Of a stretch of DNA of 64,000 nucleotides, positions 19,227 through 28,488 are shown one piece after another. Origin of the DNA: Chloropicon primus. Taxonomy: Eukaryota; Chlorophyta; Chloropicophyceae; Chloropicales; Chloropicaceae. Position 1 is the stretch's first letter; each line of letters starts with the position of its first letter. The stretch is from contig CP060759.1 of NCBI GenBank assembly GCA_023205875.1, positions 969,501 through 1,033,500 of the forward strand, in the 5' to 3' direction. The notes beneath the pieces were generated by a model. The model did no database searches. It was not told the DNA's origin and worked only from the letters and a program-made list of their open reading frames with translations. The translations under genes were made by a program, and so were the position numbers.

Positions 19227-20490
19227 ATGGGGGCCTGTCTGGGAAGGGGGGCCGGGTCCTTCAAGGAGGTGGGAGAGATGGGGCTGCCCAGCGAGAGGTT
19301 CACGGTGCTGAAGAAGCTCGGGAGCGGGGCGGAGGGGGAGCTGTACCTCATGAAGGACAAGACGAGGGACAAGGGCGACCAGCTGGTGGCCCTGAAAATG
19401 ATTCTCCGGGGGTCCCTCGTGGACGAGGTGCGCATGCTGAGGGAGATCACGCTGCAGAGCACCCTCAACCACATTCACGTCATTAAGTTATACCAGATTC
19501 TTCTCACAGGTGAGTCTTGACAGGAGGGCTCGTCCCTTCGTTTGGGCCCTGACACCAAGCACGCCCCCGACGCCTCGCCTGACGACCGTTGCTCCAGACT
19601 CCCACTTTTGCATCCTCATGGAGTACGCCCCCGGTGGGGACCTCTTCAAGTACATCACCAAGAAGGTCAAGCCGGTGAGCAAGTACCAGGCCATGTCGGA
19701 GGAAGAGGCGAGGTACGTCTTCAAGCAGGTGCTGTCCGCGGTGGACTACTGCCACAAGCGCCACATCGCGCACAGGGACTTGAAGCTGGCGAACATTCTT
19801 TTGGACGACAGCTGGCCTCCGCGCGTGAAAATCTGCGACTTTGGCCTGAGCCGGTCCTACGACTACGAGCACGAGAACTGCTACACGATCGTGGGCACCC
19901 CCGCCTACATGTCGCCCGAGGTCCTGGATCCGAAGCACAACCCCGACGGGTACGACCCGGTCAAGGCAGACATCTGGAGCGCCGGAGTGATTCTGTACGC
20001 GATGCTGCGCGGCAGGTTCCCTTTTGACACGCACGAGGGCAACTTGAAGGCTGTGCTGAGGAACATAAAGGCGGCGCACCAGGGTGACCCTCAGCACCTC
20101 TGGGCCCCCGCTTGGGGCAATGCCAAGCTCTCCGACGAGGTGAAGGACCTCCTGGATAGGATGCTGGACCTCGACGCGGAGCGCAGAATCAATATCTCGG
20201 AAATCCTTGAGCACCCCTGGATGAGCAAAGACCTGAGCCCAAGCGACACCTTTACGAAAGCCCAGGTGTTTGCGGAGGAGGCCCAGGAGAAGTGGAACAA
20301 GGTTTCTGACGTCATGGATCAAACCAAGCAGGACAGGCTTAGGAAACTGGTCCACGAGGCCCTGATCGAGCACGGGCACCCGGGCGAGATACTGGAGTGG
20401 CACCCGCCCACAAGCTTGAGGGTTCGGACGGCCTTTTCCCACGCGAACCTTTCCTCCCTGCTTGACCACCACGAAGAAAATTCTGTGTGA
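19227..20490 (+). CDS. Serine/threonine protein kinase (CAMK/SNF1-like), probably N-myristoylated
   Basis: Two exons, 19227-19509 and 19598-20490 (phase 1, GT-AG), 391 residues. The start gives MGACLGRG, a good N-myristoylation and palmitoylation context. Kinase subdomains in order: LKKLGSGAEGELYLMKD glycine-rich loop, VALKMIL lysine, HRDLKLANILL catalytic loop, DFGLSRS, GTPAYMSPEVL activation loop, and DIWSAGVILYAMLRGRFPF. The last 100 residues after HPWM are not a recognised regulatory domain. The acceptor restores DSHFCILMEY, matching the usual subdomain V sequence. Catalytic residues are intact. It resembles SnRK/CAMK kinases but I cannot assign a subfamily or substrate. Confidence 0.9.
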
Positions 20491-20618
20491 AAGCAATACT
20501 GTTCTTTTTGGCAAAACTTGTGATTGGTAATAACACGCTGTTGAACCCGTTATATTGTGATACTTTGGCCTTTCCAAAACCTTACGCAACATGGACCAAA
20601 AGGAAAGGATGTTGTTTC

Positions 20619-21425
20619 TCATCCTCGCTCCTCGCCCTCGTCGTCAGACGCACACCGCTTCCCTGGCACCCAACCAGGGATCAGGAGGGGGGTGGTCTCC
20701 TTGTACTCCAGGTAGGAGTCGAGATGTCCCCACTTTTTCTGCGCGCTCCTCTCCAGGAGCGGGATGCCTGACACGCAGGAGATCAAGACGGAGACGAAAA
20801 CGGGGGACACGGCGGCAAGATGCTCCGCGCCGCTTAGACTGGGCAAGCACACCAGATAGACGCCCAGCCAGACTATCATTTCCCCAAAGTAGTTCGGGTG
20901 GCGAGAATATCTCCACAGACCGCTAGAGATGAACCCCCCCTGGCCGTCCATCTTGAACTTGAACTTCTGCAGGTCCGCGATGCTTTCGGTGAGAAATCCG
21001 AGCGCGAACAAGCTCAGGCCGATGGAGTCCACCACACCAAATCCTCCGGCCGCGCTCGAACTCATGGCGAAGAGAAATGGAAGGAGGGTCACGTAGACCC
21101 AAAGGCCTTGGAGAAGCCAGTACACGGCATACGCGCCGGGCCTCCCCTTGACCTTGTCGAACCTCTGGTCCCCCCCGGTCTTGTGGACTCGGACCACCAA
21201 GAAGCTACCGAGGCGCAGGGCCCACAGCAACACGATTGCGCAAAGGACCACGTGCTTGGCCGACAGGGTTCCGCTGAGGAGGGACGCTATCGCGATGGCT
21301 ATGAACGTCAAGCTGCCGCACATGTCGTAGTACTTCTCCGTGGACAGCGCGCAAGACAACGCCCAACCTACCACCTGGATCCCCACGTCAATCAACGCAG
21401 CGGTCCCGAACAGACTGCTGTACAT
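20619..21425 (-). CDS. Polytopic membrane protein, DUF1295/steroid 5-alpha-reductase-like
   Basis: 268 residues from ATG 21425; the frame stays open further upstream but that part is low-complexity and unlike the family. Six to seven hydrophobic segments are visible. The C-terminal half has the DUF1295/5-alpha-reductase signature: GGFISSGLWRYSRHPNYFGEMIVWLGVYL, where Arg, His, Asn and Tyr bind NADPH in relatives, followed near the end by KKWGHLDSYLEYKETTPLLIP. The family includes NADPH-dependent reductases and ICMT-like enzymes of the ER membrane; the substrate is unknown. Tail to tail with the kinase gene, 128 bp apart. Confidence 0.82.
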   Translation of the reverse strand: MYSSLFGTAALIDVGIQVVGWALSCALSTEKYYDMCGSLTFIAIAIASLLSGTLSAKHVVLCAIVLLWALRLGSFLVVRVHKTGGDQRFDKVKGRPGAYAVYWLLQGLWVYVTLLPFLFAMSSSAAGGFGVVDSIGLSLFALGFLTESIADLQKFKFKMDGQGGFISSGLWRYSRHPNYFGEMIVWLGVYLVCLPSLSGAEHLAAVSPVFVSVLISCVSGIPLLERSAQKKWGHLDSYLEYKETTPLLIPGWVPGKRCASDDEGEERG

Positions 21426-21882
21426 CCTTACTTCTCGGCGTCGTCCTCGCGCCCTTGAGCTGCCCAAGGACAGGTCCTTCCCCGTCGTCGTGTGCCTGCC
21501 GGTTCGCCTTCTCCCCCTCGTGACCTGAAAGGACGCCCTCGCGCTCGCACCTCTCACACGCACCGATGCCCTCGCTCCCCCCGCTCCTCCTCCTCCCCCT
21601 CCCTCTCTCCGCCTCTGCCGCTCTCCCCCCTCGCGATCCCGGAAACGTAATCGCAACAACCGAAGCAGGCACCTTCTCATCGAGCGCTCCAACCTTACTG
21701 CTTCACGTCGCTCTCCCCGAAGCAAAGCGAAGCGAAGCGAGCAAGAGCGAGTCAGGTCCTTCCACCTCGCGCGCGCTCCCGTCCCCTCGATCGCACGTGA
21801 GGAAAGCGTGGGGGAGGAGCGAGGAGTCCGATCGAGTCGCGATCGATCGTGAGGGGGGACGGAACCCATATCAAGGAGGAGG
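21426..21882. promoter_or_regulatory. Divergent region between the reductase-like gene and MRE11
   Basis: 457 bp separating two outward-facing start codons, pyrimidine-rich near 21570-21620. No motif identified; promoter role inferred from position. Confidence 0.3.
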
Positions 21883-24280
21883 ATGGACGTGGGGAGGATG
21901 AAGGTGAACGAGCTGAGGGCGGAGCTCTCGAGGAGGGGTCTGGACACGAGCGGTCTGAAGGCCGGGCTGCAGGAGAGGCTTCGGGGCGCTCTGGAGGCGG
22001 AGGAGTCCAGGGAGGAGAGCCGAGGCAAGGACAGAGGGGAGGGGAGCGGTGATCCGCCACCACCAGCGCAGGGGCGGAGGGAGCAGCGCGGTGCGACGGG
22101 CGGCGGGCAGGCGAGCGGCAGTCGCACGGCGTACGCGGAGGCTGGTCCGAACACTCTGCGGATCCTCGTGGCGACGGACAACCACTTGGGGTACAAGGAG
22201 GACGATCTGGTCAGGAAGGACGACTCTTTCGACGCTTTCGAGGAGGTGTTCCGGATCGCCGTGGAGCGTAAAGCTGACCTCGTGATGCTGGGCGGCGACA
22301 TCTTTCACCACAACAAGCCCAGCAAGCGGACGATCTGCAAGACGATCGAGATACTGAGGAAGCACTGTCTGGACCAGGAGAGGAAGGTCCATTTCGAGGT
22401 GCTCAACGCCAAGGAGGAGGGCGTCTTCTCGAACAAGTTCGGCAGCACCGACTGCGACGACCCCAACTTTCAAGTCGGCCTTCCCACCTTCACCATTCAC
22501 GGCAACCACGACGACCCCGCGGGGGTCGATCAAGTGTCGCCCCTGGACATCCTGTCGTCCAGTAACTTGATCCACTACTACGGGAAGTCCGGCATCGAGG
22601 GGGAGGGCATGGGCCGCGTCACGATCAAGCCGGTGCTCCTGGGGAAGGGGAGCACGAAAGTTGCGCTGTACGGCTTGGGGTGGATCAAAGACGAGAGGCT
22701 CGCCAAGCTCTTCAGCACCCCGGACGGGGTGAAGTGGCAGACGCCCGAGGAGAACGGGAAGGAAAAGTGGTTCAACATCTTCACCGTGCACCAGAACAGG
22801 GTTCACCACAGCCCTAAGATGTGCATCAAGGAGCACCTGTTTTGGGACGGCCTGGACTTGGTGATTTGGGGTCACGAGCACGAGTCCATTCCCACGCCGG
22901 TCCAGGGGGAGAGGGACACGAACTACATGATCAGCCAGCTCGGGAGCACGGTGCACACCTCCCTGACGGAGGGGGAGGCGAAGCAGAAGCACTGCCTGCT
23001 GATCAACGTGGAGGGGGACCGCTGGAAGTCTGAGCCGATCCCGCTCAGGGCAGTGAGGCCTTTCATATTCGACAAGATTCTGCTCAGCCAGGAGCTGCCT
23101 TTGGGGAACCGCGACGAAGACTTTGACCTCGCTTCGGACGTGGAAGTCAGGTCCAGGGAGATCGAGAAGGTCATCGAGGAAAAGGTCGAGAGCTTGCTCA
23201 CTTGCTTGGCGCAAGACGGGGACGAGTCGCTCAAGGAAAAGCTGCCGCTCGTCAGGCTCAAGGTCGATTACTCGGGGTTCACGACGATAAACACGCAGAG
23301 GTTTGGGCAAAAATTCGTGGGGAGGGTCGCGAATCCAAACGACATCGTCACTTTTGTCAAGAAGAACAAGGACGCCAGGGAGGATCCCGGGGCTAAGCTC
23401 AACCAAAGCTCGGGCAGAGGGAAGTTCATCCCGGATGCCCAGGAGCAGGACTGCATCGACCAGCTCATTGCGGACAACTTGAGCTCTGATCTGGAATTCC
23501 TCAAAGTCAAGGACCTGAACCAGGCTCTGCACGAGTTTGTCGAGAAGGACGAAGCCAAGGCTTTCCACGAGTGCATCGAGAAGGCGGTGGACGATGCGAC
23601 GGTGAAGGGGGCCAACGGCACCACGAGCGCCCAGCACAATGACCTGGTCGACGATCTCCTGGGAGACTTCGCGGTGGACATGGATGACGAGGAGGAGGAC
23701 GAGGGCAAGAAGAAGGCAGCGAAAAAGGGCAAGGGGAAAAAGAAAACGACTTGGGACAGCGACAGCGACGAGGAATGGACCCAGAGAAAGCCTGCAAAAA
23801 AGGCTGCGGCTGCAAGGAAACCAAAGCTGGGTGGAAGTGCCACCAAGAGGCAGAAGACCATGCAAGACTTCACTCAGGGTTCTCAACAGCCGGGGAGGAA
23901 GTCCCAGCGGTCTCTCCCCCTGAGCTTATCCCAGAGGAGTAATGCTGCCTCCCAGCGGAGCAGCAGATCTGCAAAGAAGCAAAAAACTCAGGAGGAGGAC
24001 CCCGTGGACTCCCAGGACTCTCAGGTAATCCGGACACAAGTTTCATCATCATCCGCATCCGTTTCCATTCGACTGACTTCTCTCGCGCGTGTCTGCGGGC
24101 GTTGCGGCATCGGCTTGATTGCAGGACTCACTGGACTTCTTGACCCCCGCCGGGGGAGGGGAAGTTTCAAAGAACATCACCAGGGGCGGGAACTTCTTCC
24201 AGCGGTCCAGGTCCAAACAGAATCAAGGCACCCAAGGACGCACCAGGTCCTTGCCCAGATCGTGGGGCAAGGCCCTGTAA
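21883..24280 (+). CDS. MRE11: MRE11 double-strand-break repair nuclease with an N-terminal SAP domain
   Basis: Exons 21883-24024 and 24125-24280 (GT-AG, phase 0), 765 residues; without splicing the frame would run on into intron sequence. Nuclease of the MRN complex. The phosphoesterase motifs are complete: TDNHLGY (Asp99, His101), [18 protein letters not shown] (207-211), VHQNR and WGHEHE. Capping and C-terminal regions follow, then an acidic/Lys-rich stretch and a Ser/Gln-rich tail with SQ motifs (DSQDSQDSLDFL), possible ATM/ATR sites. Residues about 5-39 before the nuclease form a SAP motif ([20 protein letters not shown]), joined by a Gly/Arg/Glu-rich linker to about residue 90. A SAP domain is not part of the standard MRE11 layout. 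SAP domains bind DNA. The nuclease call is firm. Confidence 0.95.
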
Positions 24281-24485
24281 ATTTTTTTTCTGCAATGTAT
24301 CTCAAAGGAGAGAAGCAAGTGCCAAGCAAAATGACGTGACAAGGCAAACTGGTCATGCCATGCAATCACCCAGCATCTCTTCCACCTCCTCCCTCCCTCT
24401 CTTCTCCCTCTCTCTCCCTCAAATCTTAAGGCTCCTGTTTAGTTGGGTTGGGATCGGGTGAGAAAAATCCTCCGAGGAGAGGGCG
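24281..24485. other. Gap between MRE11 and COG3
   Basis: About 200 bp, pyrimidine-rich (CTCCCTC) upstream of COG3, with no coding frame. Confidence 0.35.
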
Positions 24486-26849
24486 ATGGCGACGACCACC
24501 AGCGCAGCAGCGAACGTGGCCCAGACGTGGGAGAGGAAGGGGGAGGCGCCGCTGAGCACGCAGCAGCAGGAGGTGTTAGACTTGCTCTCGCAGCCATGCT
24601 CTCGGTACCCGTTCACCTCCGGCTCGCGCGACGACAAGCAGGTAGGAAAGCCGGACTCCTCCGCCTCGACCACGGCCCGTGCCTCTGAGGCAGCAGGCGG
24701 TGGAACAACCCTCGAGGAGAAGATAGCGGCGAGCGAGACGCAGGTTTTCTCGTCCTCCGAAGAGTTCTACAAATGGTTCGCGGACGTGGAGACGATGTAC
24801 CTGTCCGTGTCGGAGAGAAAGTACGCCGAGTACGCGGAAAACCTAAAGGGTCACTCGGCCTCCCTTGCCCGCATAGTGAAGCAGATCGACGACGCCCTCG
24901 CTCAGTACGACAACTTGAAGCTGGAGCAACTGAAGGTGAGGTCGAAGACGCAGTCTGTTCAGGCGCAATGCAAGCGCCTGTCTCGGGAAAGGGAGCAGCT
25001 GGAGGAATTTGCGAGTGCTGTGAAATCGAAGCTGGACTTCTTCGATGAGCTGCAGAGGATAGGGGACCAGCTGAACTCCCGGCAGCAAGAGGGAAGCGCG
25101 GAGGACTACATCGATTCGTTGGGAAAGATAGACGACTGCATTGCGTACTTGGCGTCGAACACCCAGTACGTGGACTCGAGCTCGTACTTGACAAAGTACA
25201 GGACCTTGCAGCACAAGGCCCTGGGATCGGTGCGGCAATTTGTTTGCACTGCCTTCAGCAAGGCGACCGAGGAGGTCCAGGGCGCGCAAGAGAGAAGCAA
25301 GGCCGAGGCCGAGGCCGGGAACAAAGCATCGTCCAGCAGCACCGGGATTGAGTCCGCCCTGTTGTACGTGAAGTTCAAGGCAGCAGTGCCCGACTTGCAG
25401 AAAATCATCGGCGCCATTCAGGTGAGGCTGAACAGGCAGGACTACGCTCGACTGATGCACGACATCCAGAGGTTTTACAGCGAGAAGAGGGTCGAGATTT
25501 TGAGCGAGGCGGTCGAGGAGCACCTCGTGAATTACCAGAGCTCCAACGAGCTCCCCATGCTTCTCAGGCTGGGCTGCGCCTACCTCATACAAGTGACGCA
25601 GATGGAGTACCAGCTCTACAGGTACTTCTTCCCCTCCTTCGATCCAGAGGCGCTTAAGCTCGTGATCACGCCGCTTTGCACGATCCTTTACGAGATCGTG
25701 CGTCCCTATTTCATCGCCATGTACGACGTGTCTGGCTTGTGCGGAATCGTCAACATCCTTAAGACGGAGATCATTGAAGAGCAGTTTTCGGGACCAAAGG
25801 GAGAGTCGCTTGCTGCGATGAGGCCGGTGATCGAGGAGATCCTCGCGGACGTGCAGGAGCGCTTGGTGTACTCCATGCAGCACTACATTAGGGACGAGAT
25901 CGCATATTATGCTCCAACCCAGGAAGACTTGCAAGTCGACACGATGGCCAAGGGGAAGGAGGGGGACAGGGAGAACGGCGACGGGGAGACTCCAGGGGAG
26001 GCAAAGGACGGGGAGAAGGACCAGGAGGAGGGCCCCTCAAATTTGTACCCCGCCGTTCAAAACACGCTCCTCTGCCTGGTGAAAACGTACGGCTGCCTGG
26101 AGCTGCAGACTTTTGGCGGCCTGGCCCAGGAAGCCATCCAGTACTGCACTGATTCGTGCATTGTCGCGAGCCAGGAGATCGCAAAGTCGACCGGCCTTCT
26201 GAACAGCCAGCTTTTCCTGATCAAGAACCTCCTGGCTTTGAGAGAGCAGCTCAGCCTTTTCGACGTCGACTTCGGGTCCGACGAGACGGAGCTGGATTTC
26301 TCTCACATGAGGGACCACATGCGGAGAATTCTGCGCGGGGAGTCGTCGCTCTTTGCTTTGGGGTCCTCGAACGCCGTCTTCCAGCTCCTTGGGAACGCCA
26401 GGCCGAGAATTAACAAGATGAGGCTCGACAGCAAGAAAGAGCTCGAGAAGAGGCTCAAGACGTGCTGCGAGTCTTACATCATGGGAGTCACGAAGCTGTC
26501 GGTGGACCCCATGCTCTCCTTCATCACCAAGGTGACGGCCACGAGGGTGGCGAGCTCCAGGAAGGCTCTGAAGGACCACGCCTTTGCCACGCCCTCCAAG
26601 CTCACAGAGATCGTCAAGACAGTCAACGAAGCCCTGGAGGGGACCCTCCCGGAAGCGATCACCAAGATGAGGAGGTACCTCGACAACCCCAACACGCACT
26701 CCGTGCTGATGAAGCCGATCAAGAGCAACATCGCGGAGGCCCACGGGCAGATCGCCCACCTGCTGGAGTCGGAGTACGACGCAGAGACAATAGAGATGGT
26801 GCCCCTCATGGAGCCAGCCAAGCTGCAAGGGCTGATGGAGGGCTTCTGA
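24486..26849 (+). CDS. COG3: Conserved oligomeric Golgi complex subunit 3
   Basis: Lobe A subunit of the COG tethering complex for retrograde intra-Golgi traffic. 787 residues, one exon. The N-terminal Sec34 region (about 85-240) is a long helical stretch: EEFYKWFADVETMYLSVSERKYAEY, then a coiled coil with CKRLSREREQLEEFA and FFDELQRIGDQLN, DYIDSLGKIDDCIAYLASN and SYLTKYRTLQHKAL, all typical of Sec34/COG3. The helical-bundle remainder (YFFPSFDP, LCTILYEIVRP, QEAIQYC, FLIKNLLALREQLSLFDVDF) also fits. A Lys/Glu-rich insertion lies near residues 485-515. The stop is 66 bp from that of the next, convergent gene. Confidence 0.93.
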   Translation: MATTTSAAANVAQTWERKGEAPLSTQQQEVLDLLSQPCSRYPFTSGSRDDKQVGKPDSSASTTARASEAAGGGTTLEEKIAASETQVFSSSEEFYKWFADVETMYLSVSERKYAEYAENLKGHSASLARIVKQIDDALAQYDNLKLEQLKVRSKTQSVQAQCKRLSREREQLEEFASAVKSKLDFFDELQRIGDQLNSRQQEGSAEDYIDSLGKIDDCIAYLASNTQYVDSSSYLTKYRTLQHKALGSVRQFVCTAFSKATEEVQGAQERSKAEAEAGNKASSSSTGIESALLYVKFKAAVPDLQKIIGAIQVRLNRQDYARLMHDIQRFYSEKRVEILSEAVEEHLVNYQSSNELPMLLRLGCAYLIQVTQMEYQLYRYFFPSFDPEALKLVITPLCTILYEIVRPYFIAMYDVSGLCGIVNILKTEIIEEQFSGPKGESLAAMRPVIEEILADVQERLVYSMQHYIRDEIAYYAPTQEDLQVDTMAKGKEGDRENGDGETPGEAKDGEKDQEEGPSNLYPAVQNTLLCLVKTYGCLELQTFGGLAQEAIQYCTDSCIVASQEIAKSTGLLNSQLFLIKNLLALREQLSLFDVDFGSDETELDFSHMRDHMRRILRGESSLFALGSSNAVFQLLGNARPRINKMRLDSKKELEKRLKTCCESYIMGVTKLSVDPMLSFITKVTATRVASSRKALKDHAFATPSKLTEIVKTVNEALEGTLPEAITKMRRYLDNPNTHSVLMKPIKSNIAEAHGQIAHLLESEYDAETIEMVPLMEPAKLQGLMEGF

Positions 26850-26915
26850 AGGGGAGGCGCTCGGGGGGTAATTTATTATTATCGTACAACAAGAGAAAAA
26901 AATAGTAAACAAAAC

Positions 26916-28049
26916 TCACAAAGTCACGTCCCTGACAAAGTCCTTGATCAAGGGGTTCACGAGCTGTGGGGCCTCGTCCATGGGGCAGTGTCCCACTCCG
27001 GACAGGGGCACAAAGTTTCTCACGGTGTCAAAACTCGCGTACTCCCTCCTCCCGACATCGATGCTCTCCCAGGGATCCGCTTCCCCCCATATGAGCTCGA
27101 CGGGGCACGGCATCTGTGGGATGAGCTCCTCGGGCAACGGGCCGCCGCTGTACGATATGAAATCCAGAAAAACTTCCACGGCCCCCGGCTGAAGACCCGG
27201 GTTGAGAACGCAGCTCACCAGCTCGTCGGAGACCGTCGTCGCGTCGCAGTACGCTTCCTTGAGGATGTTTTGAATGGCTTTGGGCTGCGCCACCTGGGAG
27301 AAGAAGAGCTCTCCGACGGGAGTCTCCCTGAGAAAGTCTTGGAAAAGCTTGACGAAAGGTCTCGCGAACCACGCTTGCTTCTTGACGTGCAGCAGCCTGA
27401 GGGACGGGTTCAAGAGAGCGATCCCCTTGTAGCTCCACACCGCCTTGCTCTCCTCGCTCCTCCCCTTCCAATTGGCGATGGCTTGGAGCCCCGCGCAGCT
27501 CCCGACGCTGTTCGCGACGAGCACGGTGTCCGGGCACTGGCCTCCCTCGGCGTGCACGACCTCGTCCAAGAAGGCGTTGATCTGGTCGGCCCAAGTGTAA
27601 AAGTTGTAGATGGCGTTCGGCTCGCCGTACTCCTTGGGGTTGGGCTTGCTCGAAAACCCGTAGCCCAGGAGATCCAGGGAGTAGACCCTGTAATCTTTGG
27701 ACAGGGGCCCAATGTTTTTCCTCCAGTGGTCGCAGTTCCCGCCGAACCCGTGGATGAGCACGACGGCGGGCTTGCCCCTGTTCTCCTGGGTCAACCCCGC
27801 CCTCTGGTACCGCACGCTCAGGCGGCCCCACTGCCAAAGGTCCTGCTTCACGCCCTCCCCGAGCTCGTACGGCAGGGGCGGGAGGGATGCAACCGAAACC
27901 TCCGACGGGGAGGAGGCCGAGAACCGGCGAAGCTCTCGCCCGCGGTGCCCCCCCCAGCACCGCGAGTGCGACCCAAGACACCGCCCCCCGAAAGACCCTC
28001 CCTTGCCCCCCCTCCCCAGGACGAGGCCTCTTCCCCCCTTCAGCGCCAT
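26916..28049 (-). CDS. Alpha/beta hydrolase, probably plastid; pheophytinase/chlorophyll-dephytylase-like
   Basis: 377 residues from ATG 28049. The first 55 residues are rich in Gly, Arg and Ser without acids, as in plastid transit peptides. Hydrolase features: VVLIHGFGGNCDHWRKNI (oxyanion loop, about 95-112), YRVYSLDLLGYGFSSKP, the nucleophile elbow VANSVGSCAGLQA, an acid in ELIWGEADPWE and His in GVGHCPMDEAPQ. This layout, with NSxGS at the elbow, is that of plant pheophytinase and chloroplast relatives that cleave phytol from chlorophyll catabolites. Substrate is inferred from resemblance and context. Head to head with phytyl ester synthase (440 bp), which would use the released phytol. 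Confidence 0.78.
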   Translation of the reverse strand: MALKGGRGLVLGRGGKGGSFGGRCLGSHSRCWGGHRGRELRRFSASSPSEVSVASLPPLPYELGEGVKQDLWQWGRLSVRYQRAGLTQENRGKPAVVLIHGFGGNCDHWRKNIGPLSKDYRVYSLDLLGYGFSSKPNPKEYGEPNAIYNFYTWADQINAFLDEVVHAEGGQCPDTVLVANSVGSCAGLQAIANWKGRSEESKAVWSYKGIALLNPSLRLLHVKKQAWFARPFVKLFQDFLRETPVGELFFSQVAQPKAIQNILKEAYCDATTVSDELVSCVLNPGLQPGAVEVFLDFISYSGGPLPEELIPQMPCPVELIWGEADPWESIDVGRREYASFDTVRNFVPLSGVGHCPMDEAPQLVNPLIKDFVRDVTL

Positions 28050-28488
28050 TGCGGTGGTGAGGCCTCAAGCTCGAGCCGATCGATCGAGGTCACCTCTCCA
28101 ATATTGCACAACAACAAAGACGACGACGACGACGACAACGACGATGCCTTCGCACTCCCCTCTCTCCAAACAAAGCTTCGCCTGCTCCTCCAGTGAGTCT
28201 GTGGCCAAAACGCCTCGATCACGTGCGCGGGGGAGATCGCGATCGAGAATCCTGTGGTGGGCGAAGGAGCACGGCGTTTGTGGGAGCTTTGGGAAGGGTT
28301 CGAGGGCGCGAGGGGGGTCGAGAGGGGTTGGAATCGAGTCAGAACGACGCGTTGTCGCAAGGGCTTTCGGAAGGTGGGTCCCTCGACGCGTTCGACGACA
28401 ATTGCGAAGAGGGGCGTCCTGTGGGGGACGAGAGTGGTTCGAGGCGTGGTCGTGCGAGGGTTTTAGGGGGGTGCGAGAGCGGCGAGGG
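28050..28488. promoter_or_regulatory. Divergent promoter region between hydrolase and phytyl ester synthase
   Basis: 439 bp between the two start codons. It holds an ACGACG-type tract at 28117-28142. The phytyl-ester-synthase frame remains open through here, with an earlier ATG at 28144, so a longer N-terminus for that protein cannot be excluded. Confidence 0.35.

Noticed and set aside
21871-23886. 671-codon minus-strand frame
   Set aside because: Mirror of MRE11 codons, Leu/Val/Arg-rich with no domain.
24025-24339. Continuation of the MRE11 frame past 24024
   Set aside because: The stretch begins with GTAATC, ends at a TTGCAG acceptor, and the spliced product continues DSQDSQ into DSLDFL. 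The unspliced frame is intron read-through.
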